DNA of 64,000 nucleotides, from the NCBI RefSeq assembly GCF_003148685.1, contig NZ_QGGR01000005.1, forward strand, positions 434,001 through 498,000. The letters are read 5' to 3'. This document shows, in pieces, positions 1 to 8,074 of this stretch (position 1 is the stretch's first letter; every line of letters begins with the position of its first letter). A program made the position numbers and the translations under genes. Under the pieces are notes generated by a model, which was not told the origin of the DNA, made no database searches, and saw nothing but the letters and a program-made list of their open reading frames with translations. Source of the stretch: Actinoplanes xinjiangensis (lineage in GTDB: Bacteria > Actinomycetota > Actinomycetes > Mycobacteriales > Micromonosporaceae).

Positions 1-3000
1 GAGCACGCCCGCCGCGGTCGCCCCGGCATGCGGGAACCGGGCGAAACTGAAGCTCGCCGGACTCGCCGTGCGGGGCCCGGCGCCGTCCGCAGCCAGCAGA
101 CGCGCCAGATCAACAGTGGACACCGAACCGTGTCTCTCCGCCGTCAGCCACCGCTCACGGATCCGGCCGGCCAACGCGGTCACGGTCTCCGCGGGCCGGG
201 TATCGACCAGCACCGGCAGCGTGTCCGCGAACGGCCCGACCATCCGGTCGACATCCGGCAACCGGGCTTCCCGGCCCGCCCGCGCCACCGACACGGGCAC
301 GTCACTCTGCCCGCTCCACCGCGCCAGACTGCGCACATATCCGGCAAGCAGCAGGTGGAAGAGCGAAACCCCGGCGTCCCTCGCGACCACCGTCAGCCTC
401 CGGGCGGCTTCCGGGTCAAGAGCCCGCTGATGTACGGCGTACGGCCCGCGAGGCTCGTCCATGGCATCACCGTCGAACGGCAGGGCCAGGTGCGGATACC
501 CCTGAAGCACCGTCCGCCAATGATCGATATCGGTCGCCAGCGGGGCGGTGCGTCCCGCCTCGTGATCCGCGAACGTGGTCGTCGGCGCCGGATCCGGCTC
601 GCGGCCACCGTACAGCGCCCACAACTCGTCACCGAGGATCGCGAGGCTGTAGCCGTCGGCCGCCGCGTGATGCACGACCACGATCAGATGCGCCTGTTCG
701 GTCCCCAGCGCGAGCACCGCCCGGACCGGCCCCTCCCGCCCCAGGTCGAACGGCCGGTTCCGCAGCTCCACCTCCCAGGCCGGCTCCGTACCCCCGTCCC
801 CACCCGGTACCGGCTCGCCGGGCAGGTCGACGACGGTGAACCATCCGGGCCGGCCGGCTGCCGGGGCTACGACGTGCTGTCCATCCGGGCCGAACCGGAC
901 CCGCAGCATCGGGTGACGACGTTCCAGCTCGGCGAACGCCCACGCGAGCCGGTCCACGTCGACCGGGACGGCCAGTGTCTGCCGCACATAGGCGTAGGCC
1001 GGCACCTGCGGGTAGAGGCGCCCGGTCGTCACGAACGCGCGCTGCACCGGGCTGAACGGGAACTCCGCCGGGCCCGCGAGATGCGCGGTCAGTTCGCCGA
1101 TCGTCCGGTGCTCGAAGAACAGCGTCGTCGACAGCGTCCGGCCGAGCCGTTTCTCCAGCTCCTTGACCAGGTCGACGGCCGTGAGGGAGTCGAGTCCCAG
1201 CGCCAGGAACGGCTCGTCGAGACCGATCCCGCCCGGTTCCCGTTCCAGTGGCCCGGCCAGCAGCTCCCGCACCAGCGACACCATCTCGGCCCGTCCCGGT
1301 CCCGGCACCGCGACCCGTTCCGTCCCTCGCGCCTCTTCCCGGCCCGCTCGGCGCGCCTCGTCTCCCGCCGGTACTCGTGCTCCGGCCCCCGCCGGGCTCC
1401 GCGACGTTTCTCGCGCTGTTCCGCGCGGCGCGGCGGGTGCGCCGAAACCCGCGCGGGCTGCACGGGGTGGCGCTCCTGCCGGAGTGACGAGCACCTGCGG
1501 GACGTTCAGGCCGGCCGCTGCCCACAACGTCTCCGGCACCTGTTCGATCGGGAGCACACCACCGACCGGGGTCAGTCCATGCGCTGCGGCGAGGCCACCG
1601 CCGGTGATCGCGGGCAGGTTGACCGCTACGAACGGGCGGCCGGCGGCCCGTTCGCCGGCCGCGAACGTGTCCAGGAAGGCATTGCCGGCAACGTAGTCAC
1701 CTACCGCGCCGGCCAGGCCGGGCAGTACCGACGAGACCGAGGACAGCGCGATCACCAGCGGACGCCGGTCGCCGAGCGCCCGCGCCAGCAGGATCGTTCC
1801 CCGTGTCTTCGCGGCCAGGCCGGCGGTGATCTCCTCCGCGGACTTGGCGCGCAGACTGCCCGGCCGGGCCACACCGGCCGCCTGGATCACGATGTCGAAG
1901 TCACGGCCCGCCACCAGGGCGACGACGTCCTCCTCGACGGTCACGTCGGTCACCCGGTAGTCCACGGTCGCACCGAGTTCGCGCAGTTCGGCCAGGAGAG
2001 CGGCCGGTTCGGCGGAGCGCCCGGCGAGCAGTAGCCGGGGCCGGCCGCGGCGGGCCAGGTGCCGGGCGATCTCCGCACCGATCGCGCCGGCACCGCCGAC
2101 GATCAGATAGCTGCCGTCCGACGGCGGGACCAGCGGGTCACCGGGCGCCGCACCCGCCGCCCGCCTTCCGACACCGGCGGCCGGGGTGAACGAGCGGATC
2201 AGGCGGTGGCCGTTGCGCCGGACGATGATCTCGGCGGGGCCGGGGGCCGGCGGGCTGATGCCCTCCTGTTCCAGGGCGGTCCGCCGTGCCTCTTGCGAGT
2301 CGGCGGAGCTGAGGTCGAGGATCCGTACCGATGCATGGGGGTTCTCGTCGGCGAAAGCCATCGCCAGGCCGGACCAGACCGCGTGCCGGGGGTCCGGCTG
2401 GTTGTCGCCCGTGGCGAACAGATCGCGGGTGACCAGCAGCAGGAACCCGTTGCGGGGTGCGGCGGTGACGGCCGCGAGCGCGTCTTCGGCCTCGGTGGAA
2501 CCGGCGATCACCACCGTCGCGCCGGCCGCCGGTTCGGACTCGGGCAGCGGGCACCGGATCCAGGTGGGAACCGTCAGCGCCGGCCCGGGCCGATCGGTGA
2601 CCCAGAAGCGGCGGCGCTGGAAGGGGTACGTCGGCAGGTCCACGCGACTGGTGCCGGCGTCCAGGTGGGCGCGGTTCAGGGCGGCGCCGCGCAGCCACAG
2701 AGCGCCGGCCGTCTCCAGGATCGCGGTGGCGTCATGGCCTGCCGGGAGAACGGTCGTCTCGCGTACCAGAGGAGAAAGGGTGACCGACGCGCCCACCTCG
2801 ACCATCGTGTCGAAACCGGCCGCGCGCAGCCGGTCGGTGGCCTCCGCGAAACGGACCGGGCGCACCGCGTGCGCCGCCAGATAGGCGCCGTCCCACGCCG
2901 CGTCCCACTCCCCCGTCACCGTGCTGAGCTGCGGGATCGTGGCCGGGCGTATGGGCGGCGACAGGCGCGCGAGGACCTCGGCAACCGGGCCCATCGCCGG

Positions 3001-6000
3001 TGAGTGGAAGGCGTGCGAGACCGCGAGCCGGCGGGTCGTGACGCCGTGCGCCGTCAGGCGGGCCGCGACGCTGTCGACCGCGTCGCGCGGACCGGCGAGA
3101 ACCACCCGGTGCGGTGCGTTCACCGCGGCGACGACGATGCCCGTCGGCAGGGTCCCGAGCAGTCCGGTGATGTCGGTGGTGGAGGCGGCCACCGCGAGCA
3201 TGGCACCCGGCTCGGCCAGCGCGGCGGTGAGGCGGCCCCGTTCCGCGGCGAGCAGCACGGCCTCGATCGCGGTCAGCCGCCCGGCGGTGACGGCGGCCGC
3301 CAGTTCGCCGAGGCTGTGCCCGGTGACCGCGTCCGGCCGGATGCCGTAGGCGGCCAACTGCGCGGCCTGCGCCACCCCGAAGGCGACCACCAGCGGCTGG
3401 GCGACCTCGGTGCGGGCCAGATCGGACATCGGGACGGTCGGGTCGATGCACCATTCGACCAGCGAACGGCCCGCCACCGGGCCGGCCGCCGCGGACACGT
3501 CGTCCAGGACGGCGCGGAAGACGGGAGCGGTGGCGTACAGGTCGGCGCCCTGGCCGGGACGCTGCGTACCCTGCCCGCCGAAGAGGAACACCACCCGGGC
3601 GGTACGGGCGGGCAGCGGCGCGGGTTCCGCTGAGGCGAGCCGCTCCAGCAGATCATTCCCGGTCACCAGGGCCATTCGGTACGGGCCGTCGTCGCGCGCG
3701 GTGGACGCGGTCGCGCACACGTCCGCCATCGGCTGCCCGGGATGCCCGCGCAGGTGGTCCGCCAGTTGCGCGGCCACCGTCCGGAGCCCGGCCGCGGACC
3801 GTGCCGACAGGGTCAGCAGATGTGGCCCGCCGGAACTCACCCGCCGGGTGGCCGTCTCCTCCGCCGCTGCCAGGATCACGTGGGCGTTCGTTCCCCCGAA
3901 CCCGAAGCCGTTGACGCCCGCGACGAGCGGCCCCACCCAGGGGCGCCGTTCGGTGACCACCTCGAACCCGGCCCCCGCCAGGTCGAACCGCGGCGACGGA
4001 CGGTCGTGATGCAGCGACGGCGGCAACTCCCGGTGCTGAAGGGCCAGGATGACCTTCACCAGCGCGGGCATACCGGCCACGTTGAGCAGGTGACCGATGT
4101 TCGTCTTCACCGAACCGAGCAGCCGGGGACGGCCGTCCGGGCGAGGTGGGAACGCGTACGCCAGGGACCGCGCCTCGATCGGATCACCGACCGCCGTGCC
4201 GGTGCCGTGCGCCTCCACATAGGTGACATCGGCCGGATCGACACCGCACTCCCGGTACGCGTCCGCGATCACCTCACGCTGCAGCAGCGGATTCGGCGCC
4301 ATCAGGCTCAGCGAACGGCCGTCGTTGTTGACGGCGCTGCCCCGTACCACCGCGAGCACCCGATCGTCACCGGCATCGGCCAGCCGGGTCAGAACCAGCG
4401 CCGCCCCGCCCTCACCGGGCACGAACCCGTCGGCATCCGCCGCGAACGCCCGGCACCGGCCGGTCGGCGACAGCGCCTGCGCGGCGGTCAGCAGCGCTTC
4501 ACCGGTGGCGGTCAGGTTCAGGTTCACCCCGCCCACGATGGCTACGTCACAGTCGCCGGCGGCCAGGCTGCGCCGTGCCAGATGAAGCGCGACCAGTGCT
4601 GATGAGCAGGCGGTGTCGACCGCGATGGCGGGGCCGCGCAGGTCCAGCAGATGCGCCACCCGTGCCGCGATCAGGTTCCGCAGGACGCCGGTCAGCGCGA
4701 ACGACCCCTTACCCCCGAGCGCGCTCCCGGCTCCAGCCGCCGCTCCGGCTTCGGCTTCGGCTTCGGCTTCGGCTTCGGCTTCGGCTTCGGCTTCGGCTTC
4801 GGCTTCGGCTTCGGCGATGATCTCCGGGTAGCTGCTCTCGCCTACTGCGGCGAACACGCCGATCTTGCGGGTTTTTCGGCGCGGGCCGGCGTATCCGGCT
4901 CGTTCCAAGGCCTCGTGCGCGACCTCCAGGAAGATCCGCGCATGAGGGTCGAGAAGCCGCGCCTCATCATCCTCGATCCCGAAATATCCGGCATCGAACG
5001 ACGCGGGATCCGTCAGAAACGCCCCGTGCCCGCCCCCAGCCCACCGGGTCACGGGAGTGACGCTGTCCCGTCCGGCGACGAGGTTCGCCCAGAACTCCTC
5101 CGGTGTGTCCGCCCCCGGGAACCGGCACGCCATCCCGACAACCGCCAACGCTCCCTCCCCGCGGCCGCCGGCCACCTCAGCGCCCTGCCCGCGGGTCCCG
5201 GCCACCTCGGCGTCCTGCTCGCGGGCTCCGGTCACCTCGGCGCCCTCCCCGCGGGTGCCGGTCACGACCGTCGTCGATTCCTCCCGCTGAGCCGCCTCCG
5301 AAAGGCAGCAGACGTTCCCGCAACGTCCGGCCTCAGGTTCGCCGGGACCGTTCCGCACCTCGTCATCGGCCCCTCCCCGCCCGGATGACTCAGCACCGTC
5401 ACCTTGCCTGGCCCCCCGCACTGAAGCGCCGTCACCTTGCCCGGCTGCCCGCACGGACCCGGCGGCACCGCGGGCCTCACCATCGCCTCCCGGACCGACG
5501 ACTGCGGCCACTCCGTCGGCCAGCAACCGATCGGCGAGAGCCGGAACGGTTGCACAATCCCGGAGCAACACCGGATCGAAGGTACGGCCGAACGCGTCCT
5601 CCAGCCCCGCCAGCACCTCCATCGCCCGCAACGAGGAACCACCGATCGCCAGGAACCGATCGTCCGGCCCGATCGTGTCCGCAGGCACCCCGAGCACCCG
5701 CGCCCAGATCTCCCGAACGGCCCGCTCCACGTCAGCCCGCCCCAGCGGGACCACGTTCCCGCCCGGGTTCTCCCGCACAGCCGACAGTCCGTAACCCGCC
5801 GCCGCCCCAAGACCCAGCTGGCCCCCACCGCTGTCTCCGGCCGCTTGAGACAACGGTGACAACCAGCCAGAACCAGCCAGCTGGCCCTCACCGCTGTCTC
5901 CGGCCGCTTGAGACAACGGTGACAACCAGCCAGAACCAACCGGCTGGCCGTCACCGTCGCCTCCGGCGGCCTGAGACAGCGGTGGGAACCAGCCAGAACC

Positions 6001-8031
6001 AACCGGCTGGCCCTCACCGTCGCCTCCGGCGGCCTGAGACAGCGGTGAGGGCCAGCCGGTGCCAGCCGGCTGGCTGTCAGCGTTGTCTTCGGCGGCCTGA
6101 GACAGCGGTGAGGGCCAGCTGGGGAGATTTGGATCGCGGCGGGCGGTGAGGGGCGGGGGACCCGCGGAGGGGGGCGCGGGAGGAGAAGTGCTGACAGCAG
6201 GTGGGGTGGCGGGCGTGGGCGTATTGGCGGGCGTGGGTGGGGTGAGGGCTGCGGCGAGGCGGTCGCGTAGGGGGTGGCGGCGGAGTTTGCCGCTGGTGGT
6301 CCGGGTGAAAGCGCCGTTGGGGAGGACCTCGACGCGGACGTCGTCGTGGGCCAGAGCCTCGGCGACCCGGGATCGGACGAGGGCGGGCAGGCCGGTCGGG
6401 TCGGGGCGGACGGTGGGGGTGGCGAGGAAGACCGCCACACGTTCGTGGCCGGAGACGGGGTCGGTGGCTCCGACGACGGCTATCGGGCCGGGCGCCAGAC
6501 CGGGCGTTGCGGCGGCCACCTCCTCCAGGTCGGCGGCGTGGAAGTTGCGGCCGTTGATGAAGAGGACGTCCTTGTGCCGGCCGGTGATCACCAGACGGCC
6601 CTCACGGAGGAAGCCGGTGTCTCCGGTGCGGAGCCATTCACCGTCGAAGGCGGCGGCCGTCGCGGTGGGATCCCGGTGATAGCCGCGGGTGACGTTCGGG
6701 CCCCGCACCTGGACGTGCCCGACGAGGCTGTCCTCCAGTACCGCTCCCTCGTCGTCCACGATGCGCAGCTCGCAGCCGGGCACCGGATGGCCGACGTCCA
6801 TCAGCAGTACCACCCCGGAGTGATCCGCGGCGTCAGGTGAAGGGGCGGCGGGCCCGGAGAACGCGAGGGCGGACGACGCGGCAGCGGACGACGCCGGGGC
6901 CGGCGACGTCCCGAGGGCGGGAGCGGCAATGCCTCGCGAGAGGGCGGAGAAGGTCACCTCGGGGGAGACGGCCGGGAAGGTCTCCTCCGGCGAGACGGCC
7001 GGGGCGGCCACCCCCGGGGAGAGGGCGGGGAAGGCCTCGCCTCGGGAGGGGGCGGGGAGGGCGACTCCTCGGGAGAGGGCGGCTCGGCTGAGTGCGACCG
7101 GGGTGGCCGGTTCGCCGAGCGGGGGGCAGGCCACCGCAACGGTCGCCTCGGCCAGGCCGTAGACCGGCTGCATCGCTCCGGGCCGCAGGCCGGTGGGCGC
7201 GAGGCGGGTGGCGAACGTCTGCCAGACCGACGGGGAGATGGGTTCGGCGCCGACCATCAGGAGGCGGACGCTGGTCAGGTCCAGGGAGTCGAGTACCGGC
7301 TGGGGGACCCGGCGGTTGACCAGGGACAGGGCGAAGTTGGCGGCGGACAGGACGGTGGCCCGATGGTCGGCGGCGGTGCGCAGCCACAGTTCGGGGCGTT
7401 TGGCGAAGGCCAGCGGGGTGATGCGGACCTGGCGGCACCGGGCGTACAGGGGGGCCAGGTGGGTGCCGATCAGGCCCATGTCGTGGAAGTACGGCATCCA
7501 GGTCACGAACACGTCGTCGCTGGTGAGGGCTCCGGCTCGGGTGGCCTGGGCCAGGTTGGCGAGCACGTTGGCGTGGGTGAGTTCCACGCCTTTGGGTGCG
7601 CCGGTGCTTCCCGAGGAGAACTGGAGGAAGGCGAGGTCGTCCGGCCGTACCGGATGAGGGGTCGGCAACGGCAACGCGGAGCGGAGGTCGCGGGCGGACA
7701 GCAGGGTGCCGCCGGGGGTCGCGGTGTCGCCCGCCAGGGGCGGGCCGTCGAGGTGGCGCCAGACGGCGGCGAGGCGGTGCGGCTCCGGTGGGAGAGGCAC
7801 GGGTACGGCACCCGCGACGATCGCGCCCCAGAAGAGGCCGAGGAAGTCCACCCCGTCTTCGGTGACCACCGGGAGGGGGTCGCCGGGCGCGACGCCCGCC
7901 TCGCGCAGGCCGCCGCCGATGCGCAGCGCGTCGGCGAAAAGCTCGGCGTAACTGACGAAACGGTCCGCGTGAACCATGCCTTGACCTGGTGCGATGGTCG
8001 CGGCTCGGGTCAGCACATCGGTCAGCGTCAT
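1..8031 (-). CDS. Hybrid FAAL-ACP-KS-AT-KR-ACP-C polyketide/peptide megasynthase, partial
   Basis: The frame is open from the window edge to the start (2,677 codons), so the C-terminus is missing. Domains in order: fatty acyl-AMP ligase, about residues 1-590, with SSGSTGAPKG and the FAAL-type WMPYFHDMGLIG; a linker with five 21-residue repeats (634-738); ACP1 with GGSSL (Ser800); KS about 955-1385 with DTACSSA (Cys1142), EAHGTGT and KTNIGH; AT about 1475-1800 with GHSLGE (Ser1573) and HAFH, the malonyl-type motif; KR about 1970-2150 with GGAGAIG and DYVAGN; ACP2 with GLDSL (Ser2282); condensation domain from about 2325 with HHAAADG (2454-2460). No DH or ER is seen. Inference: a free fatty acid is adenylated, loaded, extended once with malonyl, reduced to a 3-hydroxyacyl chain and passed to an amine or alcohol, as at the start of a lipopeptide line. 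ATG 8031 is chosen; in-frame ATG 8037 is possible. Neither has a strong RBS. Confidence 0.93.
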   Translation of the reverse strand, partial: MTLTDVLTRAATIAPGQGMVHADRFVSYAELFADALRIGGGLREAGVAPGDPLPVVTEDGVDFLGLFWGAIVAGAVPVPLPPEPHRLAAVWRHLDGPPLAGDTATPGGTLLSARDLRSALPLPTPHPVRPDDLAFLQFSSGSTGAPKGVELTHANVLANLAQATRAGALTSDDVFVTWMPYFHDMGLIGTHLAPLYARCRQVRITPLAFAKRPELWLRTAADHRATVLSAANFALSLVNRRVPQPVLDSLDLTSVRLLMVGAEPISPSVWQTFATRLAPTGLRPGAMQPVYGLAEATVAVACPPLGEPATPVALSRAALSRGVALPAPSRGEAFPALSPGVAAPAVSPEETFPAVSPEVTFSALSRGIAAPALGTSPAPASSAAASSALAFSGPAAPSPDAADHSGVVLLMDVGHPVPGCELRIVDDEGAVLEDSLVGHVQVRGPNVTRGYHRDPTATAAAFDGEWLRTGDTGFLREGRLVITGRHKDVLFINGRNFHAADLEEVAAATPGLAPGPIAVVGATDPVSGHERVAVFLATPTVRPDPTGLPALVRSRVAEALAHDDVRVEVLPNGAFTRTTSGKLRRHPLRDRLAAALTPPTPANTPTPATPPAVSTSPPAPPSAGPPPLTARRDPNLPSWPSPLSQAAEDNADSQPAGTGWPSPLSQAAGGDGEGQPVGSGWFPPLSQAAGGDGDGQPVGSGWLSPLSQAAGDSGEGQLAGSGWLSPLSQAAGDSGGGQLGLGAAAGYGLSAVRENPGGNVVPLGRADVERAVREIWARVLGVPADTIGPDDRFLAIGGSSLRAMEVLAGLEDAFGRTFDPVLLRDCATVPALADRLLADGVAAVVGPGGDGEARGAAGSVRAAGQGDGASVRGARQGDGAESSGRGGADDEVRNGPGEPEAGRCGNVCCLSEAAQREESTTVVTGTRGEGAEVTGAREQDAEVAGTRGQGAEVAGGRGEGALAVVGMACRFPGADTPEEFWANLVAGRDSVTPVTRWAGGGHGAFLTDPASFDAGYFGIEDDEARLLDPHARIFLEVAHEALERAGYAGPRRKTRKIGVFAAVGESSYPEIIAEAEAEAEAEAEAEAEAEAEAEAGAAAGAGSALGGKGSFALTGVLRNLIAARVAHLLDLRGPAIAVDTACSSALVALHLARRSLAAGDCDVAIVGGVNLNLTATGEALLTAAQALSPTGRCRAFAADADGFVPGEGGAALVLTRLADAGDDRVLAVVRGSAVNNDGRSLSLMAPNPLLQREVIADAYRECGVDPADVTYVEAHGTGTAVGDPIEARSLAYAFPPRPDGRPRLLGSVKTNIGHLLNVAGMPALVKVILALQHRELPPSLHHDRPSPRFDLAGAGFEVVTERRPWVGPLVAGVNGFGFGGTNAHVILAAAEETATRRVSSGGPHLLTLSARSAAGLRTVAAQLADHLRGHPGQPMADVCATASTARDDGPYRMALVTGNDLLERLASAEPAPLPARTARVVFLFGGQGTQRPGQGADLYATAPVFRAVLDDVSAAAGPVAGRSLVEWCIDPTVPMSDLARTEVAQPLVVAFGVAQAAQLAAYGIRPDAVTGHSLGELAAAVTAGRLTAIEAVLLAAERGRLTAALAEPGAMLAVAASTTDITGLLGTLPTGIVVAAVNAPHRVVLAGPRDAVDSVAARLTAHGVTTRRLAVSHAFHSPAMGPVAEVLARLSPPIRPATIPQLSTVTGEWDAAWDGAYLAAHAVRPVRFAEATDRLRAAGFDTMVEVGASVTLSPLVRETTVLPAGHDATAILETAGALWLRGAALNRAHLDAGTSRVDLPTYPFQRRRFWVTDRPGPALTVPTWIRCPLPESEPAAGATVVIAGSTEAEDALAAVTAAPRNGFLLLVTRDLFATGDNQPDPRHAVWSGLAMAFADENPHASVRILDLSSADSQEARRTALEQEGISPPAPGPAEIIVRRNGHRLIRSFTPAAGVGRRAAGAAPGDPLVPPSDGSYLIVGGAGAIGAEIARHLARRGRPRLLLAGRSAEPAALLAELRELGATVDYRVTDVTVEEDVVALVAGRDFDIVIQAAGVARPGSLRAKSAEEITAGLAAKTRGTILLARALGDRRPLVIALSSVSSVLPGLAGAVGDYVAGNAFLDTFAAGERAAGRPFVAVNLPAITGGGLAAAHGLTPVGGVLPIEQVPETLWAAAGLNVPQVLVTPAGAPPRAARAGFGAPAAPRGTARETSRSPAGAGARVPAGDEARRAGREEARGTERVAVPGPGRAEMVSLVRELLAGPLEREPGGIGLDEPFLALGLDSLTAVDLVKELEKRLGRTLSTTLFFEHRTIGELTAHLAGPAEFPFSPVQRAFVTTGRLYPQVPAYAYVRQTLAVPVDVDRLAWAFAELERRHPMLRVRFGPDGQHVVAPAAGRPGWFTVVDLPGEPVPGGDGGTEPAWEVELRNRPFDLGREGPVRAVLALGTEQAHLIVVVHHAAADGYSLAILGDELWALYGGREPDPAPTTTFADHEAGRTAPLATDIDHWRTVLQGYPHLALPFDGDAMDEPRGPYAVHQRALDPEAARRLTVVARDAGVSLFHLLLAGYVRSLARWSGQSDVPVSVARAGREARLPDVDRMVGPFADTLPVLVDTRPAETVTALAGRIRERWLTAERHGSVSTVDLARLLAADGAGPRTASPASFSFARFPHAGATAAGVL
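4747..4812 (-). repeat. Hexanucleotide microsatellite (GGCTTC)11 inside the KS domain
   Basis: Eleven perfect copies of GGCTTC on the plus strand encode eleven Glu-Ala dipeptides (about residues 1074-1095) on the coding strand. The run sits between GVFAAVGESSYPEIIA and GSFALTGVLRNLIA, a stretch of the KS where an insertion of this size is not expected. The unit is a multiple of three, so slippage would change length without shifting frame. Confidence 0.97.
5817..6131 (-). repeat. Array A: five 63-bp hairpin-forming tandem repeats inside the megasynthase linker
   Basis: Five units with an exact 63-bp period begin at 5817, 5880, 5943, 6006 and 6069 on the plus strand, each starting GCTGG. They lie in frame between the FAAL and ACP1 domains and encode 21-residue units of the type GWLSPLSQAAGDSG plus seven variable residues. 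The first two units differ at about three positions. Within a unit GCTGG pairs with CCAGC, TCACCG with CGGTGA and TGTCTC with GAGACA, giving a long stem with a loop of about nine bases. In the fourth unit the outer arms pair over 14 bases without mismatch. A related five-unit array lies at 29671-29985. Confidence 0.95.
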
Positions 8032-8074
8032 GATCATGAGCCTATCGACGGATGCAACCCTCAGTGTCCGCCGG

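Noticed and set aside
28..2034. Long plus-strand open frame opposite the megasynthase
   Set aside because: Its product is rich in Arg, Gly, Pro and Gln with no family motif, while the opposite strand encodes a complete condensation, ACP and KR sequence. High GC leaves antisense frames open.
6141..6440. A separate acyl carrier or regulatory gene within the megasynthase linker
   Set aside because: Frame checks at the megasynthase start and at conserved motifs (KS end, ACP2) all fall in one continuous phase, so there is a single gene.
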